NCBI RefSeq assembly: GCF_028372415.1
Contig: NC_092874.1
Span: forward strand, 114,348,744-114,412,743
DNA: 64,000 nt
Origin: Notamacropus eugenii
Taxonomy: Eukaryota; Chordata; Mammalia; Diprotodontia; Macropodidae
Direction of reading: 5' to 3'
The translations under genes were made by a program, and so were the position numbers. Each line of letters starts with the position of its first letter. Position 1 is the stretch's first letter. Under the pieces are notes generated by a model. That model was not told the DNA's origin, made no database searches, and saw only the letters and a list, made by a program, of their open reading frames with translations. Positions 23,801 through 35,500 of the stretch are shown in pieces.

Positions 23801-26800
23801 GGTTAACTCACTCATTGCCAGAGCTAGATCAGTTTTTGGGAGGCTCTGAAGAAAAGTTTGGGAGAAAAGAGGTATTAGACTAACTACCAAACTGAAGGTC
23901 TACAGAGCAGTTGTGCTGACTTTATTGTTGTATGCCTGTGAAACATGGACAGTCTACTAGCACCATGCCAGGAAACTTCCATTTGAACTGGTATTAGGAA
24001 GATTCTGAGGATCTTCTGTCAGGATAAGGTACCAGACACTGATGTCCTTGCTTGAGCTCAACTGCCAAGCATTCAAACTATGCTTCAGACAGTGCAACTT
24101 CGATGGACTGGCCACGTTGTTCAAATGCAAAATGTACAGTTGCCAAAAAGACTGTTTTATGGAGAACTCACCTGGGGCAAGCGATCACGTGGAGATCAGA
24201 AGAAGCAATACAAGGAAACTCTTAAGGTCTCTCTCAAGAACTTTGAATCTGATTGTGCAACATGGGAGACACTGGCACAGGACCCCTCATCATGTCGTGC
24301 CCACATCAGAAAAGGTGCTGTGCTGAATGAGCAAAGCAGAATTGAGATGGCACAAAGGAGACATAGGATGCACAAATTTGGAGTAACTACCCCAAATATT
24401 CATACAGACTATCTGTGCCCAATCTGTGATAGAGCATTCCAAGCTATTGGTCTGATCAGCCACAGTTGGACACGCTGAAACTTCACTTTATCATGGTGAT
24501 GTCATTTTGGTCCTCTTCTAGAATGAAAGACAACAACCAACCAACCATATATAATATAACATATATAATATAAATATTATCTCATTTCATCCTCATAACA
24601 AGCCTGTAAGTAGGTGCTATCATTTTCCTCATTTTATCTGAGCTTGAATTTGAATTTAGGTATTCTTGACTGCATGCCCAGTTCTCTATCCACTGCACCA
24701 CCTGCCAACTCTAAAAAGTGATGATACTCCTTGGAATACAAATGCAAATAGATCATTAATGCAACTGTAAGCACCCTGCTGAACTCAGCATGTGGTACTA
24801 AATAATTGGGTGTTCCCTTCCTTTTCTTCCTCTCCTTCTCTGAACTCATATTACTAGTGTTGTATCTCAGCTAAACTGCCTCTCAGATTCATAGCTCATT
24901 ATTGATTTGTTCCACTCTGTAGCTGCTATTCCCATGTGTTTCCACTTCCTTTTCTCCACTGAGCTGTTATTGTCATGTGCTAGAGCTATGTTTAGCTGCT
25001 GAAGCTTCTTCCTCAAAGAGAGTATTATCATTTTCAAACTTCTTTTCAGCTCTTTTGTTAGTCAGACCCATAGCCAGCTGTGACAAGCACAGAAAAAGCA
25101 ATTTCTCAAGATCTTTTTTCCCCCAACGACCCCCTCCTCACTCCACACCTTTCTTTAGGAATTGCCCCATGCTACTTTGATATTTACATCAGGATGAGAA
25201 AATGCTTTTCAACTCCATCATGACCCTGGCAGAAGTTTTAACAAGTCTTGAGGTGGCATTTAGCAACTCCGTAGGACAGGGTAGAGTTGGTAACCTTTGT
25301 TCTCTTTTGTTATTAGTGTTCCAATTACTTTCTAGGTTCAGGTTGTTATCTCCTTACAATTACAGGTTTATTATTATCCATTATCTCATTTGATCTAGAC
25401 AACAACAGCTTTGAAGGTAGCTAATGTAACTGTAATTATCCCTACTTAAAAGTAAGGAAATCAAGGCCCAGAAATTAATTAAAAATGAAAAAGAATTAAA
25501 TGCCTTGTCCAAGGTCATTCTGCTAATAAATGGCAAACTCAGAACTCCAGAAGCAATGGGTAGAAGTTCAGGGACACAGATTTTGAGTAAGTAGAAGGAA
25601 AAACTTTCTAATAAATGCAATTGTCCAAAACACAAAAGGACAGAGTTGGAGAGTAGGTTTTTCAAGCACTAGAAATCCTCAATGGAGATTATATGAATGT
25701 TTGTTGGAATGTTGTTAAGGGGATTTCTGTTCTTTCACAAGTTGGACTAGATACTTTTTGAGTTCCTTCCAAGTCTGTGATTCTGCTACCTGAACTCAAA
25801 TCTGTGAGTACAGTGTTTTGTTTTTTTCCCCACTAACTGGGCTTGAGCATTGGGATCAAAGGGACCAGGCTAGAGTGTTTTGAAAAAGAGAATTACAGGA
25901 AAATGTAAAAACTTAGCAAGGTGTCTTTCACATAGTAGGTAAGTAACAATTTTTTAGTTGAATTGGGTTGAACGATAATACTAAAACCAATCCTCAAACT
26001 AATCTTCATGCCAGCCACAGATGATGTTCCTTCCTAGCTAAATTAGAAAATGTAGTTAAATAACCCCATTGTTATCCTTCTGTTCCAGGTTGCCTATTCT
26101 CCAGGGTGGGACCTTTGCCTTTGTGGCCCCATCCTTGGCCATGCTCTCTCTGCCTGCCTGGAAATGCCCTGAGTGGACTCTCAATGCCACACAGGTGAAT
26201 GTCAGCTCTCCAGAATTCATTGAGGAATGGCAGAAGAGGATCCGAGAGGTAATTCTGAAGAGAAAATACTGAGAGTTGGTCATGGGGATTATTGGTGCTG
26301 TTGGTGATGGAAGTGCTAAAAATGAGAATGAGGAAGGGACTGCCAGAGATACCATCAAAGTCAAATGTCATACAAAATACTTTGAAAACTTTTATACTTT
26401 TCATCTAAGTAGTTGAAAATTATGGCATACTTGCTCTCAGGTATTCTTCTAGCCAATCCAGAGAGATAAGTAGAAACAGGTGTGAAAATTGGGATTTTGT
26501 AGAGAAATATCAGCTTGAAGCTGTATGGCCACATCTAGAGTTAAAGTGGGCATATGTGACACTGAGGCCTGCATGTAAAAATTTGGCAATGCATAGATAG
26601 GTGTATCTATTTGTAAGCCATTAACTATGAGCAAAAATAAAAGGTGGGGGGATGGGCAAGAGAAAACCCATTTGCTCTTTCCTCCTTCCAACAAACTTTT
26701 AATCTTCTGAAGACTTTCTCTGATGAACAATTAGTCAGTTTAATGGGCTTCCTCCAGCATATCTGAAAGTCAGATGGCTGATCTAAGGCTGGACCAGAGC

Positions 26801-29467
26801 CCATGACTGAATCTGATCTGGTATTGGTGGCTAGACTGAGATGTGAATATGGAGAAATTTTCTTTTACAGTTTTATCCTCAGTAGTTTGTGTTCTGCTAT
26901 ATTCTCTAACACAAGAGTAGGTTGGGATTGAGAATTGGACTTGGTTTGGGCCTAGGATTTAGGTTTGTAGGAACATGGACTGATCCTAACTTGTAACAGA
27001 GTTACTTGTAACAGTGGTAGACTCCTACTCTGATGGCATGGAAAGGAGAAACTTGCTTCTCTGGTTGCTTCCTGATTGCCTTCCCTTATCTGCAGTCTGG
27101 ATGCCTGGGTTCCTGTAAGTCATTAGGTCGTATAGGATAGAGACTATGTTTGGTGGAGTATTTTAAATTCCAGGTTCTTAAGTAAAATTTTGCAAATCTC
27201 TTTTTGCTGACTATTCCAAAAAATGCTAACCATTCACCTTATGAGGGCCCAAATACTGCCAGGGACTTTTGGAGAGCAGCTGTATTTAGGCTGATGGCTT
27301 TTGTATATCTGTAACTGAGATGGGTATATGTCTAATGAGAGGCACTGTGGAAGAGTAGATAGAGAGTTGGACTAGAAATCAGGAGGATCTGTGTTCAAGT
27401 CTTCCCCATGACATATTTACTGTGTGACCTCCTAGGTAAGTGATTTAACCTCCAAGAGCTCTAGACAATATTCTAAGACTATAAACTGCAGAGATGGTAC
27501 CTTCCTGCACTGAAAGAGGGCGTTTCTTCATTGAAGAGTTCCCCATACCAATGAAATTGCAGATTTAGCCCCTATGTATATGTCTGCTACAGAAACAAGG
27601 CACATTGTGTACCTTCAAGTAGTAGTAGTTTCTGAAGTTGATAATGGTGTAAGTTCCTTCCCTTTGACTCTTTAACTGGGCCAGGGAAAGGTAAAAACTT
27701 AGCACAGTGTCTTGCCCATAGTAGGTACTTAGCAATTTTTTGGTTGAATTGGATTGAATGATAGTCCTAATAGCTGACACATATCACATTTTAAAGTTTG
27801 CAAAGTGCTATACACAAAATTTATAAAACAGTCCTACGAGGTAGGTGGTAGAGATAGCATTACAACAACTGTATTTTGCAAATGAGAAAAGCCAGGTGTA
27901 CAGGTATTAATTAAACGAAGTATTAAGAAAATGTCAGAGGTAAGATTTGAACCCAGAAGCTGCAGCCTCCAAATCCAGTTGTTCTATTGACTATACTAGA
28001 CCTCCCCTCCATTGAACCACATTGAACTTTGCCGTTGCTTAGGTATCATGGTGTCTCTCTAAGAAGTTAGAATCCTGACTGCTCAGAGATCGTGTAACTA
28101 GACTTGTTCATTATAATCAAGTAGACAAACTGCACCACCAATGAAAGATGGCCATGCACCTACCCTCCACCAGATCAAGAAATTCTGTCTTCTCATGTCC
28201 ACCTTTTACGTATCTGGACTCAGCAGAGTTGCTCATATTCATTTAAATTAAGCTACATTGTCTCTTCCTGGTGGTGTCCTTCCACTAGTTCTTTAAATTT
28301 CAGCATTGTACCACCTAAATCCCAAGACTTCCAAGATCTAGATATTGTTGATTTATTGGCTTAAGAAGTGGAGTTTGTAGTGGGGATTGGGGTTCTAAAA
28401 CATTCAGTCTTGACATTGGTTCAAGAAATATAAAAGTATAGCTCTTCTCTTTCAGTTACAAGGTGCCATCATGGTGGCTTCCTGTGTCCAGATCATTGTG
28501 GGATTCTCTGGCCTCATTGGCTTCCTGATGCGCTTCATTGGCCCCCTGACCATTGCCCCAACCATCTCTCTTGTGGCCTTGCCACTCTTTGACTCTGCAG
28601 GGAGTGATGCTGGGATCCACTGGGGCATTTCTGCCATGTAAGTGTTCCATGGAGAAACCAGCTCCTTTGGGGATGAGTTTGGAATCCCATCTACTGAAAA
28701 AATCACCTTGTGGTCAGTAGTCACTGTAGTTCATTAATGCTCTGCCTTACACTAAAAATGGATGGAATTTCAAAGTTGGAAAGGAATGTAGTGGTCAATC
28801 TAGTTCAACTTATACCTGAAAAAGAATCCCCTCTCTGCAGCATACCTGATAAGGCTCCCTGGACTTTGCTTGAAGATCATGAATGAAGAGGGGCAGGGAG
28901 GGAAGTCCACTCCCTCCCAAGGCAGCCCATTTCCACTTTTGTACAATACTAATCGTTAGAAAACTTTCCTTTAGGTCAATCCTAAATTGGTCTTTGCAAC
29001 TTCTTCCCCTTTGCTTTTAGTTCCACCCTCTGGGGCGAAGTAGATTATGTTTAATCTCTCTTCCCATGGGAGTGCTTTAAATAGCCTCGATTCTGACATA
29101 TACGCCAAGGAGAATAATAGCCACGTTGTCCTTCAGGAGCCAGGTTGACACTGCTTACCTGTAGCCAGGAACACATATCCTGAGTGACTTTGCCATTAGT
29201 GGAGAAGACATTGAAGAGGCCATGACCACATACTCTCTCATATCTCTCTTGTCACAGAGGTCTTCACTCATAGAACATCTGGTCAGAGGTAGGGGTACAG
29301 CTCATGGCAAGCAATAACCATTATGGACAGCAGGTTCATTGACCTTGGTCTCATTAGCACCCGGTTATGACCAATAGAGCTAACTACTGTTAGTAACGTA
29401 CATCCCCCATTATCTCCTTCTTCACTCCAGTCTCTGATGAAGAGATGGCCCTTCTATTTGTGAAGGC

Positions 29468-29553
<86 letters not shown>

Positions 29554-32500
29554 ATATGCATATGCCCTGTATGCACTTATTTCCCTCTTCTATAGCATTT
29601 TGTCCCCACCATCATCTTTATCTTCTAATTTTCCAGCCCTCACTGTTTGCTAGTTTCTTCCCTGCTGCCTGTGAACAAGTCCAATTCTCCTTCATCTTTA
29701 AAAAACCCCAAACCTCTCAATTGATTCTACCACCCCCATCCTGTATATCTTCTATCCTTCTCAGCTAAACTTCATGAAAAAGTCATCTGTACTTGGTCCA
29801 TCCCCTTCCTGTCCTCTCATTCTCTTCTAAACCTCTTGGCTTCTCAGTTTCTCATGCAATAGAAACTGCTCTTCAGAGTTAGCAGAGATCTCTTTACTGC
29901 CAAATCTAATAGCATTTTCTCAATCTGCATCCTCCCTGACCTCCCTAGCATTAGACACTGTTGAACATCTTTTCCTCCTGTGTACTCTCTCCCCTGGGTT
30001 TTTGTGATAGTTGATTGCTGATCTCCTTAGTTGATCTGTATCCATGCCATGCCTACTAGCTATGGATATACTCCAAAGCTCTGTCCTGGGCCCTCTTTTC
30101 TCTCAGTGGTCTCTCCCTTAGTGATCTCATCCATTCCAATAAGTTAAATTGCTATTTCTAAGCAAATGATTCCTAGATTTATATATTTAGCCCTAGTTTC
30201 TCTTCTGAGGTCTAGTCCCAAATTATCAACTGCCATTAGACATTTAAAAGTGGGTATTCCAAGGGCCAGCTGGGTGGTACAGTGGATAGAGCACTGGTCC
30301 TGGAATGAAGAGGATCTGAGTTCAAATCTGGCCTCAGACACTTGACACTTGCTAGCTGTATGACCCTGGGAAAGTCATTTAACCTCAATTGCCTCACCAA
30401 AAAAAAAGGTGAGTATACCATAGGCATGTCAGACTCAATATCTCTAAAACAGAATTCATTATTCCCTACCCTTACCCCTACACACATCCCATTGCCCCAT
30501 CTTCCATATTTATCTGTTTTTGTCAATGGCCCCACTATCCTTCCCTGTCACCCAGGCTCAGAACAGCAGGATCATCCTCAGCTCCTCACTCTTGCTTAGC
30601 CCACAAATCCAGGTATTGTCAGATCTTGTCATTTCTACCATCACAAAGTCTCTTTTGTACAACTATAACCTTAGCACACATCCTCATCACCTCATTCCTG
30701 GACTGCTAATTGGACTTGCTGCCTCAAGTCTCTCCCCAATCCACCAAAGCACCTACATGCACTTACTAGGTATCTGCTGTGTGCTTTAGAGAGAAATAGA
30801 ATCGAAGAAACAAAACCTCCTTATTTCCACACAGCTGCCAAAGAGATTTTCCTAAAGTGTAGTCTGACCTTATTACCCCTTTCCTACTCAATAAACTTCA
30901 GTGTTTCTCCAGTATCAATTATAACTGTAATTGTAACTCTAATATCAAATATAATCTTCCAATATGGCATTTAAAATTCTTTGCAATGTCTCCCTTGCTT
31001 CTCTTTCATGTTTTCTTGGTACATGACTACTCTCAATGTCCTCTGTGGTTCTGCTGTATTGGCCTAATTGCAGTTGCACACAAGGGGCTAAATCTCCCAC
31101 CTCCCTGCCTTTGCACTCATTTTCCCTATGCCTGAAGTGTTCTCCCTCCTAACCTTTGCTCTTTTAATCCCTGGCTTCCTTTCTCAAAGTCTTATCCATT
31201 CATTTAACTACCAGTGCCTTCCCCTCTGCAACTGTCTTCAATCAATTCTGCACATATCTTCTATGTACAGGCTAATGCATATGTTGTCTCCCCAATTAGA
31301 ATTTAGAGTGCAGAAAATTTTTTTTCATTTTCTTTCCTCCTCCAGCAAGTGCTTGATCAATGTTAGATGATTTATTAATATTACTCTTCACAGGATTTTC
31401 AGATTAGGGCTGGGTGGGAACTTAAGGGTCCTTGAGGATCTAACCCTCTCATTTTACATAAAAGGAAACTGAGTCCTAGAAGAGTCACATAGGTAGGAAA
31501 TAGGAGAATTGGAATTAGAATCCAGGTTTTCTGACTCCACATCTACTGCTGAGAGGGTTTCATTGAGGAGAGGGTCCCTGAGTTGGGCCATGAATGAAAG
31601 GAGGAGTTTTAGCATATGGAGATGAGCAAGATAAGAATGTATTCCAGCTCTGACAAATAGCACAAAAATGAGAGAGAACTGGGGATGAAGAATAGTCGAT
31701 TTGAGCAGGGTGTAGAGGACCTGAAGTCAGAAACAGGCACTGAACCTATGATTTCTCTGGTGTATGGAAATCCTGCCAAAGGTCATTCCTTCCACCAGTG
31801 AAGGTTGGCACCTTCTCTACAATTTACAGTCTTAAAGAATTGCTGAGAGCTTTGAGAGCAATTGAGAGGTTAAGTGACTTATCTAGGGTCACAAAGCCAG
31901 TAGGCAGAATTTGACCCCAGATTTTCCTGGCTCTGAGGCCACCTCTCCATAGGAATTAAAGCAGTGTGAAATTGAAGTGAAAAGGGCACTTGGAGCCAGA
32001 CTATAGGGGGCCTAGTTAGCTACCAGGGTCAGCACTTTTTGTTTTATTTGGTAGATAATGGGGAGCCAGTGAAGGTTTTTGAGTAGAGGAATGACATGGT
32101 CAGGGCAATGCTTGAGGAAGATTACTCAGGCAGTAGTATTAGGGATAAATTGGAAAGGACAGAAATCACTTAGGAGGTTAAACCAATAGTCTAGATGGGA
32201 AGAACGAGGGGGTTATAGTGAAAGAGGAAAGGAAGCAGCTGCAAGAGTGGACATCCTTAGGAAGATCTGAAATCTGTTCATGATAAACAACAGGAGCCTA
32301 AGTTTATTTCTTTCTATTTCAGGACCATTTTCTTCATCGTACTGTTTTCTCAATACCTGAAAAACATCCCTGTGCCAGTACCAGTTTATGGGCAAGTCAA
32401 GAAATGCCATGTTTCTAAGCTCTACCTTTTCCAGATCTTCCCAGTAAGCCATATTTTTGAGTTCTTAAAAAAAAAATTGTTGGTATTTTATGTTCTGATG

Positions 32501-35500
32501 TCCTTGTCATTGCCAATTATGCTCCATCCCTTTTCCTACACAGTGTTGACCTGAAAACTTGGTTAAAGAAAAGGCAACAGGCTAAATGCATACATTTTAT
32601 GATTTAATTAATTAATTGATCAATTCCCTATTAAAGACAACAGTAACATAATGCATTATGGAGCCAGAAATGTTCTGGCTACCCAGTGCAGAAATCTTCT
32701 GGCTGATATACATTTTGCTGTGAGAAAGGAACTCTCCTACTTGAACAAATCATAAATTTAGTAAGACAAGACAATTAACAAAGTAATGTTGGTCAGGCCT
32801 TGCGATTCCAGGCTGGGTGAACATATGTCTCGGTGACAAGTAAGGAAATCCCACCACTAGTGAGTGGCAGGCTTCCCGCCCTAAACAGATAACTGACATA
32901 GGAAAGGGTAAACAAAGTTCAATAGAAATTATGACCTAAGATGTCTATATTTTCTTTACCATTAATATGCCATAACATAGTATGTGTCTACAGATAATAA
33001 GATATAAGGGAAAGTCCCATTATTCAAGATAGTGTCCTAGGTTAAAGGTCTCCTAAGGAATGTAGAGTCAGCCTTGGCTGGCTTTATTGATATAGGAAGA
33101 GGCACCCTCTGAGTTTGCTTCAGAGAGAACAAAGAGATTATTCCAAAATTTTATATTAAACATTATCAACAGTGAACCTTCCCCTAGAACAAGGAAGAAA
33201 AAAGAACCCAGTTAATCTAAAGAGAAGCTAGGTAGTGCAGTAGATAGAGCACTGGGCATGGAGTCAGGGAGACCTAAGTTCAAATGCAGCCTCAGACACT
33301 TACTAGCTGGGTGACCCTGGGCAAGTCACTTAACCCTGTTTGCCTCAGTTTTCTCATCTGTAAAATGAGCTGGAGAAGGAAATGGCAAACTTCTCTAGTA
33401 TCTTTGCTGAGAAAACCTTCATTGGGGTCATAAAGTGTTGCACACAACTGAACAACACCACCACTGAAATCTAAACTAACACTGCAAACCTAAACCAACA
33501 TCTCATATCAATAATCCCTTACCTTCTCAAGGAAAGTGGAAAAATGCGGCTCTTTATCTTTCCTTAGGGCCCAAGCTTGGCCATTATAGTTACATAGCTT
33601 TCAACATCCTTTTATTATTCTTTTTATTCTATGCAGCTGCAGACATTTTAGTATTTTCTTGGTTCTGCTTAATTTCCTCTTAAGCTCCTGATCGTTTTAG
33701 CAACTCTTTTCTCCCCCTTAAGAAAAGGCTCTTGGGAGTTCACTCTCAGCTTTTTTCTCTGGCTCCTCTTAATCACAGAGCCATGGAATTTGAAAGTTGG
33801 AAGGAATTCCAGAAGCAATCTATCTAGGCCACAGCTTTTTGGCCTGGACTGCAAAAATTTGTTTTTAAAAATATTTTGATATATGTCAAAATGGGCTCCT
33901 TTGTAATTCAATGTGTTTTATTTTATGCACCTAAAGACGTCATTCTGGGATGGGGTCTGTAGGTTTCACCAGAGTGCCAGAGGAAACCAAGGCTTCAGAA
34001 TTAGGTGAGGTGTTCAAGGTCACATAGCTAAGAAGGGGGCAAAGCTCCAGGCTAGGGCCCAAGACTTCTTCCTCCTAGTCTGTTGTCCTTTCTCCTTTCT
34101 ATCACTGCCTCTCCCTTCTACGGATTTTGTCTCTAGCCAATCTCTATTCTATTTCTGTTCTTTGTCTTTTATATTCTTCTTTGCACAATGACAGATTCCC
34201 ACTAGTGCAGAATCACTTCAGGCTCCAGTGTAGTTGGTTAGCCCCTACTTTCTCCCTTTCTGGGAGGCAGGCAGCTCAGGGCTAGGATGAGGGGAGTGTG
34301 TAACAGCATGATCAAGCTGCTTCTCTCTGGGCAGGTGCTGTTGGCTCTTTCCATTTCTTGGATCATCTGCTATGTGCTTACTGTCACCAACGTCTTCCCC
34401 TCGGCCTCTTCAGCATACGGGTATTTGGCCCGTACAGACACCAAAGGCGACGTTCTGTCCCAGGCCCCTTGGTTCCGCATCCCTTATCCAGGTATGGGCA
34501 GTTGCTCCTGTTCCTGCCGAGTGGAAATCCTCAGGTGTGAGGAGAAACAGCATTGAAGGACAATGTCCTGGGGTAATGGAATGGGCCTTCCTGGCCTTCC
34601 CCCACTTCCCCAAGAGCCAGTGACTCCCCAGGGCAGTGTCTGGCTGGATGTCACTGTGTCCCCAAATGCCATTTTGATATCATCTGGCCTTAGAAATATG
34701 AGGCCAGATGGGACAATAAGGGGACAGGGTGGAATATGAGGGTAGGCACATACCAGAGGTAGGTGTGGTAGGGGGGAGTGGAGTAAGGGCTCTTCCTGAG
34801 AATTCTGAGAAGGCCCAGTGAGTCCTAAAAGACTCCAGACCAAACCAGAGTCCAGATTCCCTTTAGAGTGAATTTGACACTGGATTTCTTTGGAAACCGA
34901 GTCCTTTGTGAGTAACTGTTGTCTCCAAGGTAGCAATTCCTTAGACTGGGACTCACAGGATTTCAGTTCAAGGCTCCAGGCATACCCCACTGTTGAGTCT
35001 ATACTTACCTTACTTACTCAGAATCAGACAAACCTTGGGGGTGTAAGAGACTAAATGGGAAGGGAAGAAGGAAAGATAATCCTCTCTATATCTCAGTTCC
35101 CTCTGTACCCCTGGGAGGTAAAAATGGAGTAGCACTGCTTAGAACTAGGACTCTTAACTCCTTGATTTGGCCAGTTCTGAAGAAATAAGGTCAATTGGGT
35201 CAATTCTGCCATAGCCCTGGGTCCTTGTTGAGTTTGTGAAGGAGAGTTCCTAACTGCTAAGAGATCTGGTCAGGGATTTATAGTTTATGACAGGAAGGAC
35301 AATCCCAGGTAAGAACTTCTCAGATGCTATTTCTCAGTTCCTAAATACCCCAAGGCTGTCCCGAGAAGGGCCTGACTTCTGGTGCTTTCTGTCACTACTG
35401 AGCTCTGATGACTGGCCAGCTGCTTTCCCCTCCAATAACTAGGAGGATTATGATAAGACATATTCTAAAGGCCCTGTTGAGTTGAAGGTTGCTTATCCAA

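Larger units (their letters stand above)
21643..24546 (+). mobile_element. Decayed EEP-endonuclease/reverse-transcriptase LINE (non-L1), 5' truncated
   Basis: A non-LTR retrotransposon remnant of about 2.9 kb. Pieces of one pol protein follow in order in several frames: part of the endonuclease ([11 protein letters not shown] near 21725), a linker region (22111-22797), RT blocks ([12 protein letters not shown] near 22830, [13 protein letters not shown] near 23105, [14 protein letters not shown] at 23219, [14 protein letters not shown] near 23390), the catalytic LFADD at 23572-23586, a C-terminal region (24080-24478), and a CxxC-type end (CPICDRAF). Several frameshifts and stops, including TAA shortly after LFADD, make it inactive. 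The end is gtcctcttctagaatgaaag plus a CAAC-rich tail. It is not L1; the clade (RTE-like or other) is undetermined. Confidence 0.9.
7848..26088 (+). other. 18-kb intron of SLC23A4
   Basis: This GT-AG phase-2 intron is the longest in the gene and the main repeat landing zone: HAL1-like element, decayed LINE, a tail-sharing repeat, SINEs, L2 and CR1/L3 fragments, a C20 run and a pyrimidine tract, each listed. I see no gene in the bases between them. Stretches without a recognisable feature include 8100-9700, 10850-12600, 13040-13500, 19250-21300 and 24720-25360. Confidence 0.85.
26249..28455 (+). other. Intron of SLC23A4 (2.2 kb)
   Basis: A GT-AG phase-0 intron. It contains a + strand SINE (27335-27470), an L2-like end (27695-27765) and a reversed MIR (27780-28000). 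Nothing recognisable lies in 26280-27330 or 28000-28440. Confidence 0.8.
28638..32322 (+). other. Intron of SLC23A4 (3.7 kb)
   Basis: A GT-AG phase-2 intron holding a CR1/L3-like fragment, a (CT)n tract, and an L2 LINE interrupted by a SINE. Sequence from 31400 to 32300 has MIR-like fragments (31395-31540 reads reversed, with cctctcattttacataaaag and gaaactgagtcctagaa) and otherwise nothing I recognise. Confidence 0.8.
32444..34334 (+). other. Intron of SLC23A4 (1.9 kb)
   Basis: A GT-AG phase-0 intron. It holds a full long SINE (33222-33470) and an old dispersed repeat near 33780-34060. An A/T-rich run of TTAATTAATTAATTGA lies at 32605-32621. I see no other feature. Confidence 0.8.

Noticed and set aside
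34484..34990. 168-residue minus-strand frame
   Set aside because: It slightly overlaps the end of an SLC23A4 exon on the opposite strand and has no family resemblance; a chance frame in moderately GC-rich DNA.
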